A program made the translations under genes and the position numbers. Shown here in pieces: positions 23,495 through 33,999 of a stretch of 64,000 nt of DNA (positions are counted from its first letter, which is position 1; each line of letters starts with the position of its first letter). Source of the DNA: Norana najaformis (taxonomy: Eukaryota > Annelida > Clitellata > Crassiclitellata > Hormogastridae); the NCBI GenBank assembly GCA_964023275.1, contig OZ029929.1, forward strand, positions 2,262,501-2,326,500. The letters are read 5' to 3'. Below the pieces are notes generated by a model that was not told the origin of the DNA, did no database searches, and worked only from the letters and a program-made list of their open reading frames with translations.

Positions 23495-23615
23495 AGGGAT
23501 CTATGATCAGAAGCATGCTGGGTCTATACTAACGATTGCTGGTTCGAGTCTGCTGAGAAGATTCCGTGTAGCAAGTTTTTCGAATACACTCGTCTCACGC
23601 CTCAGATTCTGATTT
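23495..23615 (+). mobile_element. Second SINE family, head fragment
   Basis: 'AGAAGCATGCTGGGTCTATA' then 'GATTGCTGGTTCGAGTCTGC', where GGTTCGAGTC is a good Pol III B box. The same arrangement appears at 31610-31675 and 54400-54450. Only the first ~115 bp is evident here. Confidence 0.5.
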
Positions 23616-23859
23616 ACTGAACTTGCGCGCAATAAAATAAAATAATATAAATTAAAATAAAAACAATAATAAATACATCACAATTGTATGGCCTATCCGT
23701 TACTTGGTTGCCGCAGGTGTAGCTTACCCGCTCCAGGTGGCGCTGGGCGTTTGGTTTGATCCGTGCGAGGTTGATGGACGCGAGCCGGGAGACGGATGGC
23801 GGAAACTGATCGATTTTCCACTCAGAATCTGGAAACCGTTCAAGGTCAACTCCCTTCCA

Positions 23860-24100
23860 GGTGTCAGCTTCGTTCCACGGTATTCCATCATCATTGCCTA
23901 TAAATAGCCTTCCAATTACGCAATGATGACGTCAACTTCGCAGTTCTGTAAGTGGAACGCTGCTTGAGATGATTAATTAGGCACCAGCCATCAAGATCCA
24001 TAAATAGCTTGCGAAGGCCAAACACGCCTAATTCTATAAATAGCTTTAGAAGGTCAATTATGCAATGGTGACGTCATCCACAAGGCCAACTGCGGTTTCA
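23860..24100 (+). repeat. Local repeats with TGACGTCA
   Basis: The phrase 'TATAAATAGC(C/T)TT...AAG/CC..AATTA(C/T)GCAATG(A/G)TGACGTCA' occurs at about 23900-23935 and 24036-24077, with a partial third copy at about 24000. Each contains a TATAAATA box, and the two full copies contain a CRE palindrome. No adjacent gene is recognisable. Confidence 0.5.
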
Positions 24101-24234
24101 AGTCAAATCCAGAGGTCAGGCAGGTGTCACAGTTACTCTGTGTGGTCTTCCAAATACCACTTCTTAAATGATAACACGATCTGCTTCTGCTGCAAGAAGC
24201 CCTTTCATTTTTCCAAACGAAGAGTAGACAGAGG

Positions 24235-24435
24235 TACTCATTTCACTTTGACGATATTTATTTCACTAAACGAACTTATTTCACTTCGAACAATATTTAT
24301 TTCGCTGGAACGATACTTATTTCACTTCGAACAACATTTATTTCACTGGAACGATACTTATTTCAATTCGAACAACATTTATTTCACCGGAACGACACTT
24401 ATTTCACTCGAACGACACTTATTTCTTTCGAAATA
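24235..24435 (+). repeat. ~19/38-bp minisatellite
   Basis: About ten degenerate copies of 'TTATTTCACTGGAACGATAC', alternating with 'TTATTTCACTTCGAACAAC', giving a two-step higher-order unit of about 38-40 bp. Confidence 0.75.
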
Positions 24436-24754
24436 TAAACCTACATAATTTATTTCAAAAAGTAAAATATCTGACGAATATTGTTCGCCTACTTGATATC
24501 GTAAAAGGTGTTCTGTTCGACCGATAATTAATTTATGTTGAAAAATCAAAACATTTGGCAATGTTGTTCTCCTACTTGTTATCGTTCACGGCGTTAGACC
24601 CTACTTGTATTCTACTCCAGAAATTATTGAACTTGAGAGAACCAGCTTAATTGTCAGGCTCTACATGGGAGCCAAGATTATGCAGTTCGTATGGATTTGG
24701 CTTTACAGTATAAGCTCTTAGCGAGGCACATGAATTTCACAACACGCACACATG

Positions 24755-25045
24755 TACATCACAAAGGACCTCGCCTGGGCAGATAGTCCGATAGCATAGG
24801 TCTATATGTACATATGGAACCTTCGCTAAAGACAGCCTTTTGTGAGCTATGTTTCGTGTTACAGCGTGTTATGTAAATATATATTATATCACATATCATA
24901 TAGGCCTACACGTAAAGGACTTCGTTTGGGCAATAAGCTATAGCATATATGCACAGTTGGAACCTTCTTTAAAGGCTGCCTTTGTGAGCTATGTTTCGTG
25001 TTACATAGTGTTGTGTGAATATGCATTATATCATATATATAATTA
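24755..25045 (+). repeat. Tandem duplication of ~145 bp
   Basis: Two direct copies share 'GTGAGCTATGTTTCGTGTTA' (24841 and 24986), preceded by 'GGAACCTTC' and an AGCATA-containing stretch and followed by an ATTATATCA-type end. They differ by small indels. Confidence 0.75.
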
Positions 25046-25059
25046 TATGTATGTATAGC

Positions 25060-26445
25060 ATATAAATAAATTTGCCAATATCTTAAATGTAGGTTATTTA
25101 TAGATGTGTTATTACAGAGCGTGTATTTGTGAATTATTTAGTTGATTCAGGTATTAGAGCATACGAAGCTGTACCCCCCCCCCCCCACAAAGCGACTTAA
25201 GCCCCGTGGCTCTGTTGAGGGTCACATATAAATGTTCCCATTCCTCGAAGGCGACCTGAGACAGGCAGTGCCTAATTCTTGGTCCCCTCTGTCAAAATTA
25301 ATGTCTGGATACGTTAGATAATAATGTGGCCAGATACGCTCTTATGCATCACCTGTCTGGTAGTAATACAAAGTAGAGTGAGTGTGAATAATGTACAATC
25401 ACTGTGGCCAACATCTGCTCTCGTAGGTAATGTCTTAAAACAGTAGACATTAACGTAATTTATAGACATATTTCGTCTGGCATTAAAGCCGTTTGGGTCT
25501 TCATTGTTGCCTATATCTAGATATTATTGTGGTCTTTCGAAGTAATTAGACAAAGCTGCATGGTGGCTTGCGAAAAAAAATGTGTTTTGACATCAGACAG
25601 TTTGTGTCTGTGAGCTTTCTACGCAGGCTTGCAACCACTCAGATGCCTGCTTCTAACAGACATTAGGGCGACTTTTAAGAATGTCTAGGCCTGCATAGGC
25701 CTGTCATTCACGATGTAGGGTATAGGCGTGTGCTGTAATGTTGGGGTCATTTAGTGCTGTTTATCCTGACCACTCTAAGCCTTGACACGGATACCTGTTT
25801 TATAGGGATGTGCATCTTCTGATGTTTATTTGTATAGCGCCTTTTTAGAGCCTACCTTAAATGGCTAATAGCTAATCTGCGCCTTTATGATCACGCGATA
25901 ATCCGGATTAGCGATAACTTTGTAACTGCACTACATATGACACTGACGCAAACACACACACACACAAACGCACACCGTGTTTGACTTGGCTTTCGTTATG
26001 CGCTGTAGAAATCTTGAGCTTACGATTACTCTACTTCACACAACATTGCAAAAAATACAACTAGATAATTCACTGGCTGATCAATTTATAGCGGCGTTTA
26101 TTCTGTTTTAAAGACGTCTAACTACAACTTCTGCTTTATTATTTTATAGATCCTGTACTGTTTAGCGACATCTTGTGGCTAATAGGGCCGTTGGCGTCGA
26201 CCTAGTTTTGACCTTGACCGTGCGCATTTATTTGCTTGCCCTACTGGGTGTTGTTCCAACCGCGCACGGACTGTAATTTTAATACGCTTCGAGCATGCTG
26301 AGAGCCAGAAACCTTGGAACATTCCCTTAAGCTGCGATTTGAACGATTATATTTTGCAGTTTTGATCGACTTGTTAACGGCCGACGCTTGCATTTGCTTG
26401 GTAAGAAGTGTTGTGTAACCCTATTATCGCTCACAGAAGGAGCAC
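25060..26445. other. Intergenic, no gene recognised
   Basis: Features are limited to a 13-14 bp C run (25175-25188), an (AC)n run near 25960, and a 'TTGTATAGCGCCTTTTTAGA' LINE/SINE end at 25829-25850. Confidence 0.5.
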
Positions 26446-26449
26446 AAGT

Positions 26450-26690
26450 GTTACTGCTCGTAATCGTAAACACGAGATTTCTATAGCGCCTAAAGAAAGC
26501 TATGTCGCGGGAACCTGCTTCTCACAGGCGATCGGTCAAAACCAAATCGATATGCAAGAAGGGTTCGGTTCCAGGTCAAGTTCCAGAAGTCAGGCACGCC
26601 GACAGTCAGACGGCTACGGTGGATGGTGTTTGGAATTTAACCGAAAAGTGAGATAAGGGGAAGAGGAAGAATCGGGATAGGGTTTGAGTG
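26450..26690 (+). repeat. Dispersed repeat family C, best copy
   Basis: Best-preserved copy. It has a 'TAATCGTAAACACGAGATTT' start, 'CTATAGCGCC', 'TCGCGGGAACCTGC', 'TCTCACAGGCGATCGGTCAA', 'CCAGGTCAAGTTCCAGAAGT', 'GGCTACGGTGGATGG' and 'GAAAAGTGAGATAAGGGGA'. Confidence 0.65.
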
Positions 26691-26699
26691 GAAGATCTG

Positions 26700-27550
26700 C
26701 GCAGAGATTGCAAGGTCTGAAGTGATGGTGAGTTCGTATGATGGGTCAGATAATTGTGCTCATGTGCTAATCTTTAAGCCATAATTCTCATCTGGACTCA
26801 TTATTATAAGTCATGGGGATGAACAGAAAAAGGCAAAAACTTTATTGTTGCAGAAACTTTGGACATTACAATACTTGCGAATAATGACAAATGGCAAAGT
26901 GGCTATATCATAGAAAGAAAAGGAAGAAAAAAACAGTACAAAGTCAACCAGTGACGTACCAGTTCAGCGTTTTGGGTTTTGGGATATAGGGAAAGGTGGC
27001 TGTTTGTGTATGTATTTCTAAGTATATGTATACTTGCATGTGTGTGTGTTTTTGTATTTACACAAATATTATATCAAACATTTATGTAGCACCTTTGGAG
27101 AAACATCTCAAAGCACCCATCAAAAACACAATGTTATTGTAATAATATTATTCTGATTAGTTTGTCCAGTATCAACTACCTGAATTTGGAGTTCAGTACC
27201 AGCTAGTAGTGGTAGTAGCAGCAGTAGCAGTACTAGATCTAGTACTAGTGCAAGTAGTGGTTGTATGCTTGTGTGTATCTGAACACTTAAAAAATGCCGT
27301 TGAAGGTGTTACAAATGTAATAATAATTTAAATATAGCACTAATTCCTCTGTTGCTACTGAAGAACAGGTCCATTTTCCCAAATTTTAAGCAGCCTCAAA
27401 ATGTAATTTTTGTCTCCTTTCAGATCATCTAAGAAAATAAGAATAATTAATACAAGAATAATGAACAAAAATAACAGTTTTTAATAACAGAATAATTAGT
27501 ATTAAATTCATGCATAGTGATGTCTGAGTTCTCTGCCTAGTTTTGTGTGT
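26700..27550. other. GGCT upstream flank; no separate gene
   Basis: AT-rich, with a GTAGTAGCAGCAGTAGC run near 27215 and a 'TTATGTAGCACCTTTGGAGA' repeat end near 27085. Presumably holds the GGCT promoter and 5' UTR. No strong core motif is visible. Confidence 0.4.
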
Positions 27551-27552
27551 GT

Positions 27553-30500
27553 ATGTTTCTGAAGGCGAAGATGTCGTCGAAAAGGTTCTTCTACTTTGCC
27601 TTTGCAAGTAATCTTCTGGAAGAGCGATTGAAAGTACAGAACCCTACAGCCGAGTTCGTTGCAGTCGGGCGACTGGAGGACTACACTGTGGAATTTGACT
27701 ACCGTTCCGGCCGATGGCACGGGGCGCTTGCCAGCATTACGAAGTCACCTGGGAACCATGTCTGGGGAGTCGTCTGGTCTCTGGACGAAATCAACCTACC
27801 AGACCTTGACAAACAGGAAGGAGTTGAAGCAGGAATTTACGAACCAGTTCAGGTGAGTGACATGGTGTTATTTTTGGTTGTTTCATTCAGCACACTGCCA
27901 TCCCGTAAGTCCAGATTTTGGAGTATTGTATCGTATTTGATAACTTATACAGCACTTCTTGCAGAACGAACTACTCAGAGGCGCTTACGGCTTGAGAACC
28001 CCGGGGAAATAAGAACGTCTCTAAACGGGATCCGGACAAATCCCCCCTGGACATTCCCCCGGACATTTCCCCCTGTCATCTCCCCCCTGGAATTCTCCCC
28101 CGAGCGTTTTGATAGGATAAAAAACCTGGATATTTCCCCCCCCCCCAAATGTCCACAAAAATTAAACAGTTTGTATCTATATGGACTTTTTAAGTGCTTT
28201 GATGTTTGAGTGTGGAAATACAAACAATATTTAGCAAAGACTTTTAATATAGCAACAAACCGAGTAAACAGTTTTCTAGAAAGGCCATTAATGCTTTGAT
28301 GTAAATATAGCTTTATTTAATTGCTGATATTTATTTGTTGAACAACCAGGCTTTTAATGCTTTCAGTCTTAATTAATGTTTACTCATTTTGATGCTTAAA
28401 GTAAATGTTTAATAATGTTTTGATAGTTACTCAATCTGTTGCTGTATAATCTGCCATGAAGTTGTTAAAAAAGCAGTTGAAAAAGCCACAGTGATGGAGT
28501 CGGAAACTATAGCTAGTATCACCTTGTCACCTTGTGCTGTCAGCTCTTTGAGCTCTAGCGACCGTCACGATCAATCTTCTCCATTTCTTTCTTTCCAATG
28601 TCGCGTCCCTTAGTTGTGCCAAGTTCATTCCAGTTGCTTCGTGTATCTTGTCCATCCATTTTTTCCTTGGTCTCCCTTGTTTTCTCTTTCCCTCTCCACA
28701 AGCCAGCATCATTTCTTTTTCCAATCCATCTGATCTCATAACATGTCCAAAGAACCTCAGCTTTGATTTTAGCACTGTTTGTTGTAACGTCTCATCTTGC
28801 TCAATTCCAATCGCCATGCGTACCCATTCATTAGTCCTTTTCTCCGTCCATGATGTTCTCAGCATCTTCCTCCATATCCACATTTCACAAGCATTGATTT
28901 TTTTCTCTATTTTCTTGGTCATTGTCCACGTCTCACTGCCGTATGTTACTGTTGGTATAATCAAGGCCCTCACCAATCTTTTTTTCGTGTCTGTGCTCAC
29001 ATGTTTGTCTTTCCATATTTTTTCTAGTCCATTTATTGCGGCTTTTCCAATCGCCACCCTTCGGTTTATTTCCATATCGCACTTTCCTTCTCTTTCTACT
29101 ACTGATCCCAAGAATGTAAAGCTTGTTACCGTCTCTAATTCCTCTCCATCCTCCATAAAACTGCCCTCCTCAGCTGTTGTCATGATCTTCGTTTTCTTTA
29201 TATTAAAGTATAGTCCTGCTTTCTCGCTCTCTCTCTTCACCCTTCTTATCAGTTCTACCAGATCTGTTTTTTTACCTGCTAATAGTGTTGTGTCATCTGC
29301 GTATCTCAGATTATTCAGTGTTCTTCCCGCTATCTTTACTCCCTCATTTGCTCCATCCATTTCCGCCATCCTCATTATCCTTTCTGCATATAGGTTAAAT
29401 AGGAATGGGGACAGATTGCATCCCTGCCTCACTCCTTTCTTTATTTTGATTCTTTCGGTATCTCCAAATTCAGTTCTTATTACCGCAATCTGTTCTTCGT
29501 ACAATCCCTTAAGAAGTTGTATCAAGTGCCTTGGTATTCCCATTTCTATTAAGGTTTTCCGCATCAACTCATGATCAATGCAATCGAATGCCTTACTATA
29601 GTCAATTAAGCATATGTATAATTTTTGTCCATACTCCTTTTGTCTCTCCATTATCCACCGCATGTTGGCGATATGATCACGAGTTCCGCGGGATTTCCTA
29701 AATCCTGCTTGGTTATCTGGAAGCTCCCTCTCTATTATGTTCTCCATTCTTTTATGTATTATTTTAAGTAGTATTTTACTTATGTGCGATATCATTGCTA
29801 TGGTCCTGTAGTTTTCACACTCTCTCGCATCTCCTTTTTTGAATATAGGGATAAAGATTGAGCTCTTCATAGACTGTGCTTTTCCATCTTTTGTTTATCA
29901 GTATGTAATCTATCTGATTCCGATGTTTCCCATCTGGTGACGTCCAAGTGTACAGTCTTCTTTTTGGCTGTTCAAACCATGTATTCATTATTCCCAAGCT
30001 GTTCCCATCGCAAAACTCTACTGATCTTTCTCCTGCCTCATTTTGTTCTCCTAGTCCATGACCTCCAATCGTGTCCCCTGCTCCTCCGACGTACTTTCCC
30101 ACCTTCGCATTGAAGTCACCAATGACCATTATTACATCTCCCTTAGGGATTCTATCTATTTTACTTTGCAGCTCAGTGTAGAACTTTTCATGCTCTTCTT
30201 CTTTTGCTATCGATGTTGGTGCGTACATCTGTACAATTGTTATGTTGATAGACTGTTAGTACCCTTTCCATTATGGGAAGGGGAACGAATGGGCACGGCA
30301 GGCAAAACCAGGGGAAGGCAATGGCAAACCACCCCTGTGAAAGTGCCAAGAAAACCGTCATGAGACAAGACAATTCATGCAAAACAATAGTCGCAGATGG
30401 TGAGACTCCCAGGCCGGAGAGCGACTTCACAGCTACTGGGAAAGAGCGAGATGGAGAGTCAAGAGCAATCCGGTCTAAATCCAGACGCTTTATTGTCCTT

Positions 30501-32365
30501 CAGTTGTCTAATTGCCCATTCCACCTCTGCTTCCAAAACGTCCGGTTCCTTTTCATGTTCTGATAGACGGTTCCAAGTCTACGATCAAAGGATACGTCGG
30601 TCGGGTCTCCTCCCTGTTTTACTATAGGCAAGCTATAGTGACTGATGAACCTTAGCAGTCTATAGCTAGTATATACATGGAAAAAACAAAGTTATTTTAA
30701 ACGGTTTTTTTTACGTTTTAACATTAATCTGTGAACACATTATCTCTGTGTATTGCTGAAAAACCGAACTTAAACTTAACACTAAAGACCTTTGATATAA
30801 ACACAAGTACTAATTTACTGTTATTTTTTTTAACCTTGTATCACTTAAATTCGTTTAAAAAATATTGTTCTTTTTATTTGTGACCTATACAAAACTAATT
30901 GTGATGTTTGTTGATATAAATTATACGACTTGGGGGGAATGTCCGGGTGGATATTTACCCAGGGGGAAATCCATTGGGGGAGATGGCGGGGGAAATGTCC
31001 CGGGGGAAATTACCCGGGGGATATCTCCTAGACTCCTTTAAACAGTGAGCTGACTTAGTAGGTCTGTTGCCAGCATAGACCCTGCGTGAATCGAAGGCGG
31101 AAATCCATTCCATAGATATGGGCCAGTTAAAGCAAAAGCCCCTTGCTGTGCAAGGGAGGACTTAATATGAGGGACGAATAGATCCAGTAGAGGGAAGTCT
31201 GCTTGGTGTAATCACAAAGATGAAGGTGTCATACTTTGGGCTGGTGCACCACCGAAAGAGTGGAGACTGCTTAGAGAGAAAGAGATCATCCAAGGCACAA
31301 TTCCTTGATCCCAGTCTTGTGGAAGACCCACGATGACATGAATAGACAACATCAAGTCATGAACTGAATTATTGTTCGATCAGTTATTAAAGGAGACGAG
31401 GATAGAAGCAGATGGAACAAACTTGTCCATGGTGCAGCCAATCCTCAGCTCGAGGATGGTGGAAGACAAGATAACAAGTATGAAAATTTGCTCCTGACTG
31501 AATCCTTACCCCGAGGTACATAACCTATACATAAATCATACTATGTTATACTAGTGAAGTTTCCAGATTACCGTAGGTATTTCTCTATTCTATCTCCACT
31601 TCCAGTGCAGCATGTTAGTCTGAGTTTGGTTGTATGCTTGATCTGTATTCCAACAATTGTGGGTTCAAATCTGCTGTCCAAGCCTCCATGTGATGTCCCT
31701 GAGCAGGCTGTTAGTGCATGCTTGTCTGTAACACAACTAGAATTTAGTAACCTTGGAGGTAAATGGCAAGTCCTGCAATGCACTGGCCTCGTGTCCAGGA
31801 CCTCGGGATTCAACCACTGCCAGCTTAAAGGCTGAAGAGCAGAAATATTGTGTCTCCCGTTGGTTCCACTGCAGGACCTGCAAGCTTTACTTTTCACTTT
31901 TACCTAAGCTCCGTGACTTCACCCTTCGGAAATTGACACAACTTCTCCAATGGATTATGATTTTTGACTGCAGTTAAAACTTGAACTGACCATCGACTGA
32001 ATGCCTTGGACATTATGATAATGGCGCTACAGAAGTCTTTAGATTAGGTTAGACCCCAGCTTCAAATCTTTAACTGCCTCGCAGGCATGCCTAGAAAGAA
32101 ACCGATCATTTTCATGTTTCCGCAGGTTGACGTGCAGACAGAAGAGGGCAAGATGGTGCGATGCAGGTCATACAACCTCCTGAAACGGGGCTACAAAGAC
32201 AAGCGACCGTCTCCGCAGTATCTCGATGTCATTCTGCGTGGAGCCATGCAGCACAATCTTCCCGAATATTACGTTGAGAAGCTGAGAGCCTTTAAGCACA
32301 ACGAATACGATGGAAAAGTGAATGTCATGGATGAGATAAGTGACGTAGCCTTAAGAAATCAGTGA
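27553..32365 (+). CDS. GGCT: Gamma-glutamylcyclotransferase (two coding exons)
   Basis: Cytosolic enzyme of glutathione turnover that releases 5-oxoproline from gamma-glutamyl amino acids. Exon 1 runs to 27852 (CCAGTTCAG|gtgagt) and exon 2 from 32126 (tttccgcag|GTTGACGTG) to the TGA at 32363-32365; the join is phase 0. Two in-frame ATGs exist, 27553 and 27571. The second gives 173 residues, near the family's ~188. Family hallmarks are 'FYFAFASNLL' at the nucleotide-like loop, 'WGVVWSLDE', 'LDKQEGVEAG' with the catalytic Glu (Glu83 from 27571), 'CRSYNL' and 'PSPQYLDVILRGA'. The usual YGSNL loop reads FASNL here (Tyr to Phe, Gly to Ala). The 4.3 kb intron is filled by transposons. It lies upstream of, and in the same orientation as, the SLC38A9 gene. 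Confidence 0.9.
27955..28035 (-). mobile_element. LINE fragment, left half (split)
   Basis: 'CTACTCAGAGGCGCTTACGG...GGGGAAATAAGAACGTCT' matches the minus-strand LINE at 50460-50520 ('CTCCTCAGAGGTGCTTGTGG...TGGGAAATAAGAAGGTCT'). The continuation is found at 31032-31260, across the foldback element. Confidence 0.6.
28527..30255 (-). mobile_element. RTE/CFDP2-like LINE: endonuclease and reverse transcriptase
   Basis: Minus strand. An endonuclease fragment (30228-29815) has 'VIGDFNAKVG' and 'RNQIDYILINKRW'. An RT frame of 447 residues (29870-28527) has 'NYRTIAMISHISKILLKII', 'NQAGFRKSRGTRDHI', 'IDYSKAFDCIDH', 'GVRQGCNLSPFLFNLY', the catalytic 'LRYADDTTLL', and a C-terminal 'KQGRPRKKWMDKIHE' that typifies RTE/CFDP2-like elements. 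The endonuclease joins the RT almost directly after 'ILINKRW', so the usual intervening linker is missing. A piece of that linker ('EVEWAIRQLKDNKASG') lies instead at about 30545-30490, 5' of the endonuclease. The N-terminal half of the endonuclease is absent. The RT frame is intact but the element is not autonomous. Confidence 0.85.
30256..30640 (-). mobile_element. Displaced RTE linker and unrelated repeat text
   Basis: Minus strand 30600-30480 encodes the RTE endonuclease-RT linker out of its normal place. Between it and the endonuclease is a plus-oriented repeat-like segment (30270-30420) including 'GGGGAAGGCAATGGCAAACC' and 'AGTGCCAAGAAAACCGTCAT'. The arrangement implies an inversion/deletion or a composite insertion. 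Confidence 0.5.
31032..31300 (-). mobile_element. LINE fragment, right half (split)
   Basis: Continuation of the fragment at 27955-28035, by comparison with 50530-50760 of the same minus-strand tail family. Frames are broken. Confidence 0.5.
31600..31925 (+). mobile_element. Second SINE family, long copy
   Basis: 'GGTTGTATGCTTGATCTGTA' and the B-box-like 'GGGTTCAAATCTGC' (about 31662) head a body shared with 54400-54830: 'GGCCTCGTGTCCAGGACCTC', 'CACTGCCAGCTTAAAGGCTG', 'TGCAAGCTTTACTTTTCACT'. It lies in the GGCT intron. Confidence 0.55.
31975..32050 (+). mobile_element. LINE 3' end
   Basis: 'GACCATCGACTGAATGCCTT' then 'AATGGCGCTACAGAAGTCTT', the 3' terminal signature also present at 10235, 17472, 57443 and 59990. 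Confidence 0.65.
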
Positions 32366-32515
32366 AGCTGTGATGAATTTTTGGTTGAGATGATGTTTAC
32401 AGAAGCAGTGCAGACAGTTTCAGCACTTTTTTTGCGATATGTTGTATTTTGTAGGGAAATGTAAATCTCTTATCTAAGGAAATGCAAGCTAATCTGATTA
32501 ATTTAATTTCTTTGT

Positions 32516-32640
32516 GTTAATGGATTGACCTGTTAATGGATTGACCTGTTAATGGATTGACCTGTTAATGGATTGACCTCTTAATGGATTGACCTCTTAA
32601 TGGATTGACCTCTTAATGGATTGACCTCTTAATGGGTTTA
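32516..32640 (+). repeat. 16-bp tandem array (8 copies)
   Basis: Unit 'TTAATGGATTGACCTG', changing to ...CTC in the later copies. It is flanked on the right by a LINE 3' end ('TTCTGGGTATTGATCTGATT' ... 'TGATAGAAGT'). The equivalent LINE at 57350-57460 lacks the array, so it arose in this copy. Confidence 0.85.
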
Positions 32641-33135
32641 CTGACCTTCTGGGTATTGATCTGATTACAGGTTGGCTTTGGTGCACCATCGGTTGATGTC
32701 TTGTGCCTTAGACACCGGTGTGATAGAAGTATTTAATTAATAATAATAATAACAATTATTATAATAATATATCTATTCTGTTGACTGTTTTCAATTTACT
32801 GTAGTTTCTTTGTAAATCAACATAAGCTGCTCAAAAGTTTGATCCATGAGATGTTTTTTTCTATGGCTAGTCTTTGTAATAATTTATGATTTTCATGTTA
32901 AATACACTCAGTACCAGTACTGGTACCAGTAGATACTAGTGTGCCAAGGATGCTAGCAGACATAAACTGTCTGGTGTTAAAGCACGTTTGTCACTGTTTG
33001 TGTCTATGTATATATCAAGACACTTATGTGGCACCTTTTAATACCTCACAAAGTGCTGCACATGTGTGGTTGACTACTAGAAGACAGTTAACCAAGAGTA
33101 TTTCGTAAGGCTAAAGTGACTGTGCTATATTACCA

Positions 33136-33900
33136 GACAATGTATAGATCTTCTGAGGAACAGACCAGAGAATCTTGTTGTGATTCTTTGGTCAAGTAAG
33201 TAAGTAAGTAATGCATTTGTTAACACACCATATGATGAGGATGAGGCATTTTTGTGTTATATTACTGGACAGTTACTGTCTTGTATTCTATTTCCAAGTG
33301 ATCATTCTGATTGCAGTAGTGCCTGCTTTTCCAGACACTGCTTTGTTTTTAATGCAAATTGTACTTTTGTTTGCCTAGTTTTTGTAAGAGCACTACTTTT
33401 CGTAACTGTGAACATCTTTTATTCCGCTTGTTGCTTTTTTTAATTCAAGAAAAGTTGAGCTGTCTAACAGTTTTTCTTAAGGCCATAGTGACTGTGCTTT
33501 TTACCAGACAATGTATAGATCTTACTGAGGCACAGACTAGAGAGTCTTGTTGCGATTATTCTGTCAAGTAAGTAATTAAGTAATGCATTTGTAAACACTC
33601 CATATTCCACCGCCTGAGTGGGGAGTCTTAGGTGTATAATCGTAGTTCCATAGATCGCTACAAGATGCAGAATTTTTATGTGCGATATTACCGGAGAGTT
33701 ACTGTTTTGTATTTTATTACCAAGTAATATCTATGAGTGTTCTGATTGCAGCAGTGTCTGCTTTTCCAGACATTACTTTGTTTCTAATGCAAATTGTGTT
33801 TTTATTTGGCTGGTTTTTGTAAGAGTACTATTCGTAATTTTGAACATCTTTTATTCCGCTTGTTGCGTTTTCTAATTCAAGGAAGGTTGAGCGGACGTTT
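33136..33900 (+). repeat. Tandem duplication of ~370-430 bp
   Basis: Two direct copies: 'AGACAATGTATAGATCTTCT' at 33135 and 'AGACAATGTATAGATCTTAC' at 33506; 'GAACATCTTTTATTCCGCTT' at 33410 and 33842. The second unit carries a ~60-bp extra segment ('CCACCGCCTGAGTGGGGAGT'). AT-rich, no credible gene. The Polinton begins 100 bp downstream. Confidence 0.75.
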
Positions 33901-33993
33901 AATTCCAATTTTGTTGTTTGTATTTATTTTGAAGTGATTGCTCTATTTCTGTTACCTTATAATAAATATCTCTGGGTGAGAGTATTCAGTTGT

Positions 33994-33999
33994 TGAGCT
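33994..33999. repeat. Polinton target-site duplication, left
   Basis: TGAGCT abuts the left terminus. The right copy (50009-50014) is TAAGCT, 5 of 6 identical. Polintons duplicate 6 bp on insertion. Confidence 0.6.

Larger units (their letters stand above)
28036..31031. mobile_element. Foldback-like element with G/C-tract inverted termini
   Basis: The left end (28036-28150) is built of TCCCCC tracts: 'CCCCCTGGACATTCCCCC', 'GGACATTTCCCCCTGTCATC', 'TCCCCC'. The right end (30932-31026) carries the reverse complement in order: 'GGGGAATGTCC', 'GGGGGAGATGGCGGGGGAAA', 'TGTCCCGGGGGAAATTACCC'. The flanks read TCTAAAC (left) and TTTAAAC (right), a possible target duplication. It interrupts a LINE. It has no recognisable transposase; the interior is AT-rich sequence plus an RTE-like element, so it is probably a non-autonomous foldback element that was itself invaded. 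Confidence 0.6.

Noticed and set aside
25175..25188. Poly-C run as a functional element
   Set aside because: Isolated homopolymer in a featureless region; likely slippage or assembly noise.
28648..29574. 308-codon plus-strand frame resembling a membrane protein
   Set aside because: Exact antisense of the RTE reverse transcriptase, whose YADD and other motifs fix the real strand.
32516..32640. CRISPR-like spaced repeat
   Set aside because: Head-to-tail 16-bp units with no spacers, in an animal genome, inside a LINE 3' region.
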